Of a stretch of 64,000 nucleotides of DNA, positions 1-12,455 are shown in pieces. Both the position numbers and the translations under genes were made by a program. Source of the stretch: Trichosphaerium sp. ATCC 40318 (Eukaryota > Discosea > Flabellinia > Trichosidae). Position 1 is the first letter of the stretch; every line of letters begins with the position of its first letter. Below the pieces are notes generated by a model. It did no database searches. It was not told the DNA's origin and saw only the letters and a program-made list of their open reading frames with translations. The stretch spans positions 620,001 through 684,000 of the forward strand of contig JALMLS010000507.1 in the NCBI GenBank assembly GCA_038496445.1, in the 5' to 3' direction.

Positions 1-5
1 GGTTT

Positions 6-969
6 TTGGCAATAGACAAAGAAAATGAACAAGTTGTTCTATGCTTCCGTGGTTCAACAGACTATTATCAAATCGTTGATGAAGTGCTCCACTCGTACGT
101 TAAAATAATAAAGACGAAAGTTATTAACACATTTCGTAGGTACGGTGTTAAATATCCATCGTTCCCAGGTAAGTATCCAACCAACACTGTTTTTAGAAAC
201 TTTATCTTTGCCGTATTTCACCAAACCTACACGCTACAGGCGCATCAAAATACCGCTTGTGACCTTTAAAGGCATCATTTTTTGTTAACTTTTTTCTTCA
301 GGATTTCCTGCACCTCCTGGAGTCACTGTAGTCGATTACTTTTTAAGTGCGTGGAAGGGAATATCAGGAGACCTAGAAGCAAGTCTTCCGCAAGTAATGA
401 AAGATCATCCTACCTATAGACTTTTAATCACAGGCCATTCTTTTGGTGGAGCAATAGCGTCATTGACAGCTTTTGGTTTAGTAAGAAGAAACTTAGTAGA
501 CTCCAAAAAAGTATCCCTCTATACCTTCGGCCAACCTAGAACAGGAAACATCGCTTACGCTAATATGCATAGTAAACTCATACCTGATGCTTATCGGGTA
601 GTAAATAATCGTGACCCTGTTCCTCACGTGCCAATATGTACACCAAAAGCAGATACAACAAAACAAGAATGTGAATTTACACTTGATTCTTTCCAACCTT
701 GGCATGCAAAGACAGAGATTTATTACGATAAGGGTGAGTATGAAAAGGGAATAATGTGTACTTACAGAGAGTGCGTATTACCGCCAATGGGTGAAGATCA
801 CTCATGTTCGGATGGACTTATTGATTTCCCTGCTGAAGTGTTTTTACCTGGTCTTACGATTGTGGAGAGGATAAAACTGATTGTTGATTGGGCAGGTGAT
901 TTAATAGATCAACATTCTGAGTACTGGGATGTACTTGAATACGGATTTTGTGGTATAAGAAAGCCATAA
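6..969 (+). CDS. Class 3 (fungal-type) lipase, 5'-truncated by the window edge
   Basis: Alpha/beta-hydrolase that would cleave ester bonds of acylglycerols. Three exons are visible: about 6-94, 140-168 and 302-969. The introns (GTACGT...TAG and GTAAGT...CAG) join in frame. The nucleophile elbow GHSFGGA carries the catalytic Ser; NNRDPVPHVP carries the likely catalytic Asp; the His is probably in the PWHAKTEIYY segment. An early strand, VVLCFRGS, matches the oxyanion-side motif of lipase class 3. The N-terminus, and any signal peptide, lies outside the window. The many Cys in the C-terminal 80 residues (for example CTYREC, DHSCSD) suggest a secreted, disulfide-bonded enzyme. The family is secure; substrate and location are inferred. 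Confidence 0.88.
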
Positions 970-2058
970 AGAATAAAACAAAAAACTTTGTTTGTTTTTT
1001 TTTTTCTAATTGTTTGAAATGTTTTTACTCACTATGAACGAAATAACTGGTCCTAATGCCTCGTGCAAGCGAGTTACTAAGTATTTAACGTACCCTTATC
1101 CAATATATATCGGCTCATAAGATACATAGAGGTGTAAGTAAGTGAGATTACCAAACCAAAATTGTTTTAGTTATCCCAATTACTTTGTACATAGTTTTTT
1201 CTGTGTGCCAGTCTCTGGAGGGACGTTGACGTTGTTGTATCGAATTACACTTGTACCACTTAATTCTCGATTGGGAAGGGCACTGGAAAAGGTCAAAAAG
1301 ATGATGGCGAGTTTGAAATTATACAGAATTTCGCTAAACGAGGCGAAGATAATTAGAACCCTGAGCGACTGTACTAGTTCGTAGTTAAAGAAAAAAAAAA
1401 CAGAAACGGCTAGCGCTTGCAACGAAAAGAGACAACATGACGCAAACAAGCGTTTGGGGAATCAATATAAACAGCAAGAGACATTAATGCGGCGTACGAC
1501 TAACTTACGCGCGTAGTCACTATACATGCAGCAACGTTGAGAACTACACAACAATAAGACCTACAATGTACTATCTTCCTTCTTAGGACATTTTTTACGA
1601 TAAAACGAGTTTCGAAAACAACGACTAGTGTGTGAATATACCTAATCAATAGTAGTAACACGTCACAAACCTTGTTGGCTAACAAACAAAGGTGAGTTGT
1701 ATGTTCGTTTTTTCACTTGACGCAGTTCTGACAGTTTTTTCTTTTGCTTTCAAAACCTCTAGAACGCAAGTGTATAAATGTGGCTAGATGTATCTACCAT
1801 GTATTACCTCAAAATTTTAAGCTGTTCCTATTTAGTACGTACACAGTTGATTTTGAGGTTAGTTTCCTTATTAGTAAACACAAAACTTATACACGGCGAA
1901 AGCAATTCTTGCTCTTTATCGTTAACTCAAACATCAAATACGTAGTAGTTAACCAATATGAGCACAACGGACCTTGACAGTACGTATCTCTCTTCTTGTG
2001 CAATTAAAAACAAGTCTGATACCTTATAATTCCTTTACAAAGACCCAGCACCAACAGA
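970..2058. other. Gene-poor intergenic region
   Basis: About 1.1 kb between the lipase stop and the next gene. Short open frames occur on both strands but show no coding bias, no recognisable motif and no splice-linked extension. I see nothing I can name here beyond T-rich tracts just after the lipase stop, which probably belong to its 3' processing region. Confidence 0.5.
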
Positions 2059-5000
2059 ATGGTCTTGAAAGCTCCGCCTTTTTGTTTTTTTCTACCTATG
2101 TCACCACCACTTTGTATTGCAAGTTCCTAATTGCCTTCTACTAGGTCCTCGCACATATTCCCCAAGCGGGTACTCCGATTCGGACTCAGGCAATAGCAAA
2201 TGCAAGGTCGGAAAAAAAACGTTCATCGCAGTGATTTCCACTTTGACCTTCATTTGCGTTTTGTGTCTTGCTGGCACCATTGCAATCGGGTCACTTCACT
2301 CATGGAAACACCTAAGCCAAAACGAACCAACCACCAACGATCCTGTCGTTGTATCGGAAGTTCCACAAACATCCTTCTCTCAATCCTTGGAGATTGATGA
2401 AACACAATATAACGAAGAAGATACCATTGCTGCGGTAGCCGAATCTCTCGGCGTCGATCCTTCCCAAGTCACTATTGACACGAGCAGTTCTAAACGTCAA
2501 ACAACAACTACTATCATTATCGTAATTACTGTACCTGAATCGGAAGGCGAAAAGCTAGAGGAAGCAGTAACAGCAATGTACGTCCAAGAATAGCTTTACA
2601 TCACACGTTTTTCATCTTGCTAACTCGGATATAGGAAGGATGATATGTCTGCTTTAAAGGCCGCTCTTGAGAGACGTGGTATAGATGCTACTTCGATTAC
2701 TCTCCCTGGAGAACTGGTTCACAATACGAACAGCACTGAAGTACCTACTTCAGCACCTACAGTGGCCATACAACATGTGCCTTTGGATATGTACACTGCT
2801 CTCGTGAACGAGTTTACAACTTTGCAAGCCAAAGTAGAAAAGCTTGAAGAACGCGCTCCTGTAGCTGGACCACAAGGTGAACCTGGACCACAAGGCGAAA
2901 CCGGAGAGAAAGGATTGTGTGTTGGCTTGTTAGCTGGTAATGTTATCCCAGTTGGTGGTAAAATATTCAAATGGGGCGGACATGTTGTGTCAGGAGGAAC
3001 AGTTTTAGTACGACGTCTTTTTTTATTTTCCTTTATTATTCCAGGTTTTTGTTTCGTTCGAGTTCTTACACTTTTTTACAGGATTTTCCAACCTATGACG
3101 TTAAAGTAGGTGATATTCTTCGTTTCTCAGCAAAGACAACGGCTGAGCACGTATTTCAAATCTTCGACATGGATGACTACACAAATTGTGTTAGGAACAC
3201 GAGCAACTTTGCAGTACTTGCTCTCAACGGTGTGATTCGTGGAACAAACTTCTTTGACTACAGAATCACTGAACTAGATTTGCAAAACACACCACTCATG
3301 TTTGCCGCTCTTAGCGGTTCAAACAATCCTCCTGCTACCCAATGTTTCAAAAATAAGGTGAAGACCCTAGTCAATGTTTTCCCAAGAACACAGGTCTCTA
3401 TCGCCGGCGGTGATGATGATTTGGCCGCAAACTCAGAGACAGTCCAGAAGCTCCAAGGTGTTGTTACAAAACTCTCACAGACTCTTATCCTCACACAACT
3501 TGCCATTGAAAAGCTTGTTAGTAGTAAGGGTGACTCTGGAATTACAGTAACACGCGGTGTTTACCAAGGTATGAAATCTTACAAAGATGGATCTTGGGGT
3601 ACATCTTCACTTCTCAATATCCACAATCACAACAACTACCGTGATTTGATTGGTATGGGTGAAATCTCAGCTGCCCTTAACGGTGTCGAATTTCAAACAC
3701 GCCACAACGATTACCAACTCGTTACACCATGTACCAACTCTGACGAGTATCATTGTACCGAGGTTATCGACTACCCAGATGTACCTCCAGAGGTACTAAA
3801 CGCTGGTACTGTTGATGAGCAAATCGCTGAGATGCAAGAATGGTTCAGAGCTTTCAAAGATCAAGTACGTTAAATAGAAAATAGAAGTGGTTTTGCTTTT
3901 TGCGGTTTGTGGAAGCTTACTCACTCTTTATTAAGGATTACTCAGTCCGTGACTACCGCCCATATTTCAGACCTGTACTGTCGTACCTCGAAGGTACTTG
4001 GGTTACTTCAGACTTGAAGGAACCGTTTGCTTCTGATCGTCATTTCATTGATGCAAAGAACTGGAAAGACTTGTATGATAAAACGACATACTTGCACAAT
4101 TCAGGACACAAAGACAGAAGAGAAAATGTACCATACCTCCCAAGTACGCTTATTTTTTACCTTTCTTATATATTTGCCGTCTTTGTGACCACTCGTTTGT
4201 TACTTACAACGCCCTAATAGCTAGTATTCGCGGTTTGGTTAACGATACTGATCCTATTGTTGCCAACTGGGAGTATCGTATTGTTACTGTGCCTCTAGAA
4301 GAAGATATTCCTACAAACAAATTACGTGTTTCTCAGGATCTTTCAAGACAACTTCTTGAGAATGTACCACGTACATTAAATCAGCTTAAATTGTCTCGTT
4401 CTGCCAGGTTCGAATTGAATCGCGCTGTATACAGTAACGGATCAGTAAGATTCACAGATACTTTTGATGAATGTACGTACTTTGCACTGCACTCTCGAAA
4501 CATTATGCTCACTTTGAAAACCTTAGCTCGCCACAGTTGGGATTACCTTGATTATATTATGGAGCAAGTTCCTGGTAAAGATAACGCTGGAGCTTTTATT
4601 GCCGATTCCTACGGACAATTCGCTACACTTCACCCAAGAACAAATCAACCTCTCAACGCTGCATACTACAACAGATACTACAAGTCTCTTCAGAATGATG
4701 CTATGGGCGCACCTGTCTTTGCACGTGGGTTCCATGATATGAACCTCTTCGTTGCAAGAACAACACAAGACAAAGTATCATCAAACTCTATGCTTGATGC
4801 AACTTGTAACGTAACTGCTGACCCTGATGAGTGTTCTGACAGTGACTTTGGTAGTGTACGTACAACAAAATGGAGTTATGCCATTCCACTCGGTACGCTT
4901 TTATAAGCAAAAGTTCAAGCGATCATCTACTTACACTGTTATTAGAAATTATTTACACAACTCCTTTGACAAACTGGAATCCGTATGACTTACCTCTGCT

Positions 5001-5727
5001 GGAAGAACCGAAAGAGTTGAAATTTGTTCAAGGCGGACAAACCCAGAAAAGGTTTGGTAGGGGCGCTACAGTTGACGGGTGTAATGCATCAACAATTGCT
5101 GATGCTCTTAACGGAACCCATTCTTCAAAGTTCTTTTACAGAACACCTCCGAAATTCTACGCCGAATTTGCCGACAGAGACCCTGCTGATACAGGAAGCG
5201 TCGGTGGTTTGTGTGTCTTGGATAGTAACGGTGACCCTCAACATGTTGAGTCTTCTGGTCACTGGATTGCAACTCGTCCTATTGGAGGTGGTGTTGGTCA
5301 AATCCGTCAACGTTATCCAATTGCACCAGTACACGTTGCTGGAAGTGCTACATGGAAGGAACTTGAAGCACTTAAGCAAGTTGTTCTCCAAAACTATCCG
5401 ACATACGAAAGCGATCCAACCGGATTGTTTGGGGCTTCGGAAAGGTCACATGGTGTAGAGCTTACTATCGTTGGTGGAAGTCACGACCACACCTTGTTCA
5501 TTTCAGCCACACAAATCAAAGCCTGGTGGAGGAACCAGTCACAACCATTTACTGTGACTTCATCAACTGCTAATGGACATGAGCATGTAGTCCAAATGAC
5601 AAGATCAAGACCAACCGATAACTCACCTTGGGAGTACAAAATTGCGTTGTGCTCTTTCGATTTCCCAGGTTCAGAAGACCAAGTTGGAGGTTGTTCTGAT
5701 GGACATACTGCCATTCAGACTGTATAA
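2059..5727 (+). CDS. Large membrane-anchored surface protein with collagen-like segment and phytocyanin-like cupredoxin domain
   Basis: Spliced protein of about 1,100 aa. Exons are about (2059?)-2577, 2635-3007, 3082-3864, 3936-4143, 4221-4892 and 4946-5727; all junctions keep frame. Order: a short N-tail; one membrane segment (around TFIAVISTLTFICVLCLAG), implying a type II anchor; a Thr/Ser-rich region with a VDPSQVTI...VITVP module; a collagen-like GPQGEPGPQGETGEKG patch near 2870-2915; then a domain with VGDILRF and HVFQIFDMDDYTNC, which match strand and loop motifs of phytocyanin-type cupredoxins (copper proteins). The remaining ~700 residues are unrecognised but carry His-rich patches near the end (SHDHT, GHEHV) that could bind metal. 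The start is uncertain: the ATG at 2059 would need a weak donor before the acceptor near 2143. The polyadenylation-like AATAAA near 5754 fits the 3' end. Confidence 0.7.
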
Positions 5728-6011
5728 ATACGCTAGTATATTTTTCATTGCCAATAAAACCCATTTCAAACAAAGAAGTATTTGTTTCTCTCATTTTGTT
5801 ACAAGCAAATAAATGGAAAGTATTGGGAAGTGCGCTCGCTGACCTCACGTGGTATTTTTGAAAACAAATTAACTTCCCCTGATTTGTGTTTGTTTAGGGC
5901 AGTGACCTAGTCAAGGGGGCTGAGGTTTGAATTTTTGAAACTGTCAACCCTTGTCAAAGTTGCAGCATTTTGGCTCATTATTGCTCGTTGCGTATATTAG
6001 TATTTGGTGTT

Positions 6012-7204
6012 ATGTTGTTTTCCAGAGCACTTCAGCGACATAGGTTAACGCGTTATGCTTATGGTTGGACATTTAAACGCGGACAATTACTTACGAGTGA
6101 ATAGGGGCACGTACAACATCCAGGGGCATACAAATACGCGTAAATGATACACCAAATGAGCACAGTCAAAAGTTTCTGCCTGGTGTGGCCGTTCTAGGCG
6201 ACGTACGTTCATTGGAACTACTAAAGCTCGTTTGACGTGCGTAGGAAGATTCTCTCAAGTCTGTAGACTTTGACAGCGCTTTAAAAGCGGTTAGATCACC
6301 ACTTGCTAAAAAACTCTTCAGAATTAACGTATGAGTTTAAATGTGAATTCGCACCGTTATTTTTCTTTCAATACGCGTTTATAACAACTACAAGGGCGTA
6401 GAACGTGTGTTTCTGGCAAATAATTTTATCAGCGTTACAAAAGATAGAAACCTGCAATGGGACGATCTTCATAGCTCTGTGCGTCTAAAAAAATTATCTG
6501 TCAAACCTAATATTCCCTCAAAACAGATTTTTGCTGCTATTATGGAATTTTACTCTTCAGGCGAAAAAGTTCTTGATGAATCTCAAGTACCAGAAGATAC
6601 AAAGGTTGAAGAAGATGATGACGAAACTGTGGCTATGATCAAGGTATTTTTAATGTCTATTTCTACCTTTTTTGTAAAGGAAAATAATGCAGTGATTACA
6701 AATGTTTTACGGTGTTGTAGGAGTTGCTTGAAACCCGAGTGAGGCCTACAGTACAAGACGATGGCGGTGATATCACGTTTATTGGTTTCAGAGATAGTTA
6801 CGTGTTCCTACAACTGCAGGTACAGCTTAAATTTAGAAACAAGTTAAATTTTATTTTGGAATCGTTTTAACATTTACTCAGGGATCATGCTCCGGTTGTA
6901 GCTCATCTCAAATTACTTTAAAAAATGGTATTGAAAAAATGTTACAATATTGGATACCAGAGGTCACAGGTGTATACGAAGTCCAATCAAGGTTAGAGTT
7001 ATTTTGCTGACATTTTGAATTTATTTTGAATTATAGGGAAGAATTTAATAATATGATCTTAAATTCTAAAGAAGGTACATATACAACTAGTGTCCTATTC
7101 TTACTTATCTGTACTTACTTATATTAGGCGATGTAGCCGAGAAAATAAAGCAAGAAACAGGTCAAGAGGAGGCTAGACTTCTAGAAGATAATGAATCACT
7201 TTAA
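6012..7204 (+). CDS. NFU1: Mitochondrial NFU1-type iron-sulfur cluster scaffold/carrier
   Basis: Fe-S cluster carrier that delivers clusters to mitochondrial enzymes such as lipoyl synthase. Proposed CDS: join(6012..6043,6124..6202,6245..6328,6395..6643,6721..6819,6882..6991,7037..7074,7128..7204), giving 255 aa. The N-terminus [11 protein letters not shown] is basic and amphipathic, as in a mitochondrial presequence. It is followed by the Nfu_N domain ([35 protein letters not shown]) and the NifU C-terminal domain ([37 protein letters not shown]) with the CxxC cluster ligands in SCSGCSS. Length and domain order are typical for the family. The first intron is the least certain. It ends 80 bp before the next start on the same strand. 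Confidence 0.93.
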
Positions 7205-7284
7205 TTGCTGTTATAGATAAATAAAGACATTTTTTATTAGTTTTGGTCTAAGTCACATAGATTAAGTACGTTGAACTAATATTT

Positions 7285-9045
7285 ATGATGGAGCAGTGTT
7301 GGGAATCTAGATCTTCAGTTACCATTGGCGATCATCCGATAGAAACCGACGGAGCTTACCACGTAGAAGTTATAGTAAAGGGTAGACTTCCAGAGCGTCT
7401 AGCTTGTCTCAAGATACGGTACGCATGAGATTAGGTTCGTTTCTGAGCAATGTAGAGAAGCTATACTATCGTTAGTGCGGCGAGTAGACAACGCTTTGTG
7501 GAGAGAAGGGGCACTTGTCAACTTTTATGACGTAAAAACGCTTGCAGAATGTGTAGAGCGTATAACTATAGCAGAGCCAGGTGAGTAGCTACGCTGAATA
7601 ATCTGACGAAATATGTAGCGCCCTACTGGTCTGCTGACTTAATCCATCTTTACTCTATCGCAGAACCTGTGCAAACAGGTCGTAATCTTGATGACGACCA
7701 AAGCGTTTTCAGTGTTTCCCGACTACCTTCTATTTCCTACCAAAGCTTATGGGATGCGTACGTTGTTATTGCGACGAAGTACACTTTCCGTCTCATCTGC
7801 GAGTAGTCTTATCTATGAGCACAATACAAAAGAAAATCTGTTGAATCAAGTGGAAACAATTATGCGTCTATCTTCAGCAAACGTTAACGCCAATCTTGTT
7901 TGTCTTAGTCGGTACTCTACAAAAATATCAGAATCCTAACTGACAATCGACAGGCTTATACTCTTGTATGGTCCTCCAGGTACAGGAAAAACAACACTTT
8001 GTAGAGCGCTAGCGCACAAGGCAACTATCAGGATGAGCGATAGGTACTGAAACTTTCGCCATTTATTCATCTTGCTTATACATCCTCTTAGATACTGTCG
8101 AGGATTGCTGTTGACTATCAATACAGAAAGTATTTTTTCTAAGTTCTTCTCTGAAAGCGGGAAGATGGTTGCTCGCTTGTTCGATACTATAAGGTACTTA
8201 GTTTGATAGAACCAATTGAATCAAAGCGTAGAAGTAATTTATTTGAAGAGAACTGGCGCGGAATAAGCATCAAGTGGTATACGTTCTCATTGATGAGATT
8301 GAAAGTCTTTTAATGTCACGACAAAAAGCGACATCAGCAGACCCTACTGATGCCATAAGGGTAAGTGGTCCTTCTCAGATATACATATTAAATAGTGACA
8401 CGAAGGTTGTGAACACCATGCTGACACAGATTGACAAGTACTTGTTTTTTCACTACTTGATATCTTACATATTTCTGTAGGTTGCAGTCGTATTCCAATG
8501 TAGTTGTGTTTGCTACTAGTAATCATACACAAGCTATTGGTAGTCTTCAAAGAACTGCCACATCGACTCATACTTTGATTTAGACTCTGCTTTCTTAGAT
8601 AGAGCAGATATCAAGCTCTTTGTTGGATTACCTGGTCTTAGAGCAAGGTATATAATCCTTCGTTCGTGTCTTATTGAACTGGAGAGAATAAGTGTAATCA
8701 AACCTGGACACAGTCTAGTACGTGCTTGTAATACTGCAGAAAAACTAAAGTATGCTAGATGAAGCAACCAACGATACTGTTTGGTAAATCGTGGCAGAGT
8801 GGTATGTATCAAAACGAGATAAGCAAGCAATTACTCCTTGTGGCTGAACTGTTATCTGGGATTTCAAGCCGTGCTCTGAGGAAACTCCCTGTAGTTGTAC
8901 TAGCAACCATGCCATACAAGGTGCGTTTCTTTTCTGATGTCACTAATTTCTCTTACAATGATAGCGTAATTGGGAAATGCCCGAATTCATTAGTGGTTTG
9001 AAGAGTGCTGCAACAGGATACACATCTCCTGTGGTAGAAAATTAG
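7285..9045 (+). CDS. PCH2: Pachytene checkpoint AAA+ ATPase Pch2/TRIP13
   Basis: AAA+ remodeller of HORMA-domain proteins (Hop1, Mad2), acting in meiotic checkpoint control and spindle-checkpoint recycling. The gene is split by at least nine short introns, so each exon encodes a recognisable block. The non-ATPase N-part includes [10 protein letters not shown]. Walker A is [22 protein letters not shown] near 7965-8030; [25 protein letters not shown] follows; Walker B is [11 protein letters not shown] near 8280; then [26 protein letters not shown] (sensor 1) and [12 protein letters not shown] near 8600. These match TRIP13 block by block. The last exon ends at the TAG 9043-9045. The start ATGATG at 7285-7290 is chosen because an open N-terminal exon follows directly. 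Presence implies a meiotic toolkit. Confidence 0.92.
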
Positions 9046-9219
9046 ATCATTTCAGTATGTACAGAGCCAAAGTGTATTACTTCCACGTGTTAACTGTTTT
9101 ATGACAATAAATATAGTTCAGTGCTTTTCTTCGCCGGGTAAATAACAAGGACGGCAGAATTAAAGCCCCTTTTCTGTGAAAGTAACTCCAGCCAAATAAA
9201 TTTAGTCAAATAGCAGAAT

Positions 9220-11010
9220 ATGACAGACGTGACGTCACCTCGAGCGTTACGCGATTCAGCGCGTAGTGCCAATAATAATAAAACAAAGAATGTCGAAGTT
9301 AAAGCACGAGTTGTTATTCTAGGAGGTGGTATTGGTGAGCATTATATTCATGTATTGAGTTCATTTTAATCGTTTAAAATGCAGCTGGCGCTTCTGTGGC
9401 TAAAGCTTTAAGTTCTCATGCTAAAGATGGGCTTGAGGTAGTCCTCGTTGAAAAACAAGTGCGATAGCGTGTTTTACAGACCTCATGATTTTCGTGTTCG
9501 CTAACGGGCCTTTAGACAGAATTTATACTAAAACCAGCCATAATGCGCTGTGTAGAAACAAATATACAACAATTCAAGACCGAAGCTATAAAAATAATGA
9601 GAACGTACCCAGCATTCTTACCAAACTGCAGAGTGGTTCACGACAGTATTATCAAAGGTAAAGCAACGCACAATAATGACCATAAAATTAATCTTGACAC
9701 CATAATTAGTCAGCAAACAGAAAATCATCCTATCCAAAGAGACACTCGCGTATGATTTTCTCGTAATATGTACTGGAACTCGCTTTTCAGTTGACCCGAA
9801 TTTACAAAACGTGTTAAATAAGGACTTTTATGATTACTCTATTTCAGAGGTCAGTGACTCATCCCTTGATACAAAAAATGCAAGTCACGTACTTGTAGCG
9901 GGTTCTGGTACACTTCAATAGTCTTTTTAATCGCTGTAAGCTAAGATCTGTTCGGTTAGCTTGGCCAGGCATGCAAGTTGCAAGCCATATCGCGTGTCAT
10001 TATCCAGACAAGAAAATATCGTTGGTTGTAAGAGAAAAAGAATTAAGAAAAGAGAACAAGGTATGGTAGTACGGGATGAAATTCTATATGTTGATATTTT
10101 CTAATTTAGACAAATAAATTACTCAACAAATGGTTTAATAACCACAATGTCACTGTATTCATGGGTGACAGGATCAAAAGTACGCTTAGTTTTTTGATGC
10201 ATTTTTGAGGTATTGACCTCAGTGTGTTCAATAGGTGCTGCAGCAAAGAGCGAGAACAATGATACAATAATATATAAATTAAAATCTGGCGAAACAATAG
10301 AGGCGGATAAGGTAGAATTTGGTTGCTATGGTTTCGTTTTTAAAGGTTTCATTTAGCTCTTTTGGCTCGGTAATAAAGTGGGAAACACGGAGTTCTTGGA
10401 TGACGAGTGTAGCAAGGCATTAAACAAGCATGGACAGATAAAGGTAAGATTTTCCAAACATCACTTGTGACCGGGTGTTTATTTGGCCGGTTTCGTCTGT
10501 GGGTTCTAAAATGCCATAGGTATCTTCTAATATGCAAGTGAAAGGCTGTAAAAATATATTTGCGTGTGGTACGTACTAGTTAGAAAGCGGTTAACGGAAT
10601 TTATTCTATTCTAGGAGATGTTGTATCAGAGTCACCTTCACAGGCGGATGTTGCTTTAAAGGAAGCTAAACAAGTAGTAAGGAATATACGGTTATTATTA
10701 AAAGGAAAGGAAGCAAAGTACAGAAAGGTACAGTTGCGACACCTCTATTGATTTGAGATTTACAAAAAAGCTTAGAAAACCAAAGCAACTTGTTTGCTCA
10801 TTCCACTGGGTACAGATATTATGTTGACTTATTGTGGAAAGTATGTGGATTCCATTGTTTTCTTTTCTAATTCCATACTCTATAGATACATCAAGGTGGC
10901 CCAGCAAGCTTGCCCTAAGATGCTTAAAAATTATTTTGACCAGTTGTTGACAACTGTTACAGAAACATCAAGTACGTTAATCCTACACCTCATGGCATAA
11001 CAAGCGACCT
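9220..11010 (+). CDS. AIFM2/FSP1-like FAD-dependent NAD(P)H oxidoreductase
   Basis: Flavoprotein of the apoptosis-inducing-factor/NDH-2 fold, predicted to pass electrons from NAD(P)H to a quinone-type acceptor. The ATG at 9220 opens a short Ser/Asn-rich leader, then VVILGGGIAGASVAKAL, the Rossmann FAD motif, whose last Gly residues are joined across an intron. LEVVLVEKQ follows. A second nucleotide-binding region is near 9880-10020 (HVLVAGSG, ASHIACHYPDKKISLVVREKE). The C-terminal FAD motif KNIFACGDVV is near 10540-10630. The exon after the donor GTATGT near 10840 begins KYIKVAQQACPKML. At least eight introns. The stop lies close to 11009, only about 17 bp before the next ATG. AIFM2-like is the best fit; a type II NADH dehydrogenase is the alternative. 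Confidence 0.8.
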
Positions 11011-11026
11011 AGAAAATTGGTGCTCT

Positions 11027-12309
11027 ATGGGTAAGATTACGCCACCTTCACAAACGCCAATAGCCAGGACCTCATCAAGAGGTCAATTAAGCATTGGAAG
11101 AAGTGGTAGTATTAGTAGTCGTTCTAGCTCTTCCAGTGTACGTTACCTTCTTATGCTGTTTTGTTTGGTTTTTTTTCTTACATTTTGTTCTCAGAGTTTA
11201 TTTGATTTACCAGTGACGCTTGTACTTTGGTGCCATACTCACACATGCAAGTATTTATGTGGTTATCTTCTATCAAGAGGCCACAATCTTCGTGTTGTAG
11301 TACCACCATTATCAGGTGCTATTGAGGAATTATCTGGGTTTGAATACGCTATAACTACAATGCCTACAACACAATTTGAACAAAAGAAATTATTCAAAGG
11401 TACCGCTTTCGGCTCTAGAAGTTTATACGCCGTAGTTTCTTCGACACAAATATTGTTTTCTAACCATATTCTAAGGGGTGGATAAGATTATTGTTTCAAC
11501 AGATAACGGACCTGTAATGGATGAACTTCTTCCAAGAAAAGCTGAACTTATTGAAAAATATAAAACTGATCAACTGGAGCATATAGTTTTTCTCTCAAAT
11601 GGTGGAGAGTTTGACGACGAGTTTGATTTGAACTATTATCTTTGTGATATTTATATCAAGTATAAAAAACTACTGGAAAGCATTGGAATACCATTAACAT
11701 GCATATCAACACATGGAACTCACATAACGCGAGCGAGGTTCTTTGCTCAGACTTTCAGCCAGTTAAAAACCTTTGTATACCCAGCAGTCCCAGTTAAAAC
11801 ACAATCAGTACGTCAGCCCAAGAGTTTTAAGGTACTAAAGTTAACGAATTGTAGGTTGATGAAAGCGATTTATCCGAAATCATTGAGCGTATCCTAGATG
11901 AAGGCAAACCTCATTATGATAAAGTATACTCCCTTGTAAATAGAGAAGAGATAGATCCAAAGTATCTACTAGCTTCTATTGGCGAAGCTCGTACGTAGAA
12001 GTATAAACACCCTATCAAACAACTTATCATTTCATCTCAGTTGGTGAGGAAGTCCTAGCTCAGGAGATACCTATTGATTTATACATTGAAACTTTACAAG
12101 CAATGCCTGGTATGAGCACAGAATGGATAGAAGCAGTACGGCACGTAATTACAATCACAGTGCTGTCTGAAAAAACTGACTAGTTTTTTAGTGTAATATT
12201 GACTGATGAGAGATCGTATGTGAGTTCTAGTGATGTTAAAGACTTGCTTGGACGAGAACCAAGAAATTTTCATGATTGGGCTCAAGAAAATGCTCATTTA
12301 TTCCTCTAA
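11027..12309 (+). CDS. NmrA-like / atypical SDR family protein with degenerate glycine-rich motif
   Basis: First exon 11027-11137 encodes a Ser/Arg-rich leader (TSSRGQ, SISSRSSSSS) and joins in phase at 11195 to a Rossmann-type domain: TLVL, then KYLCGYLLSRGHNLRVVV. Later blocks are IVSTDNGPVMDELL, HIVFLSNGG and, at the C-terminus, VKDLLGREPRNFHDWAQENAHLFL, which is the characteristic end of NmrA/NAD(P)H-binding proteins. The residues expected to be GxxGxxG read W-C-H-T-H-T-C here (11228-11248), so dinucleotide binding is doubtful. NmrA proteins often act as redox-sensing regulators rather than enzymes, which would fit (inference). Introns include 11138-11194 and one starting GTACGTAG near 11990. 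Confidence 0.8.
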
Positions 12310-12455
12310 CATTCCGATGAGAAATCTTTGGGACAAGATGACTTAAACAAGTTTATCTGACTTAGATGCGTAGAGAAAAACGGTTTTCAAAAAAAACAAA
12401 GACCTACTAAATTCCTCTCTATGTATTGTGAATTGTGAATAAAACAATTCTGGAT

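Noticed and set aside
1142-1977. Several open frames on both strands in the first intergenic region
   Set aside because: No motif, no codon bias, no in-frame splice partners; they overlap one another on opposite strands.
7285-9045. Pseudogene reading of the Pch2 locus because each frame is short
   Set aside because: All Walker, sensor and family blocks are intact and join in frame through short introns with good splice signals.
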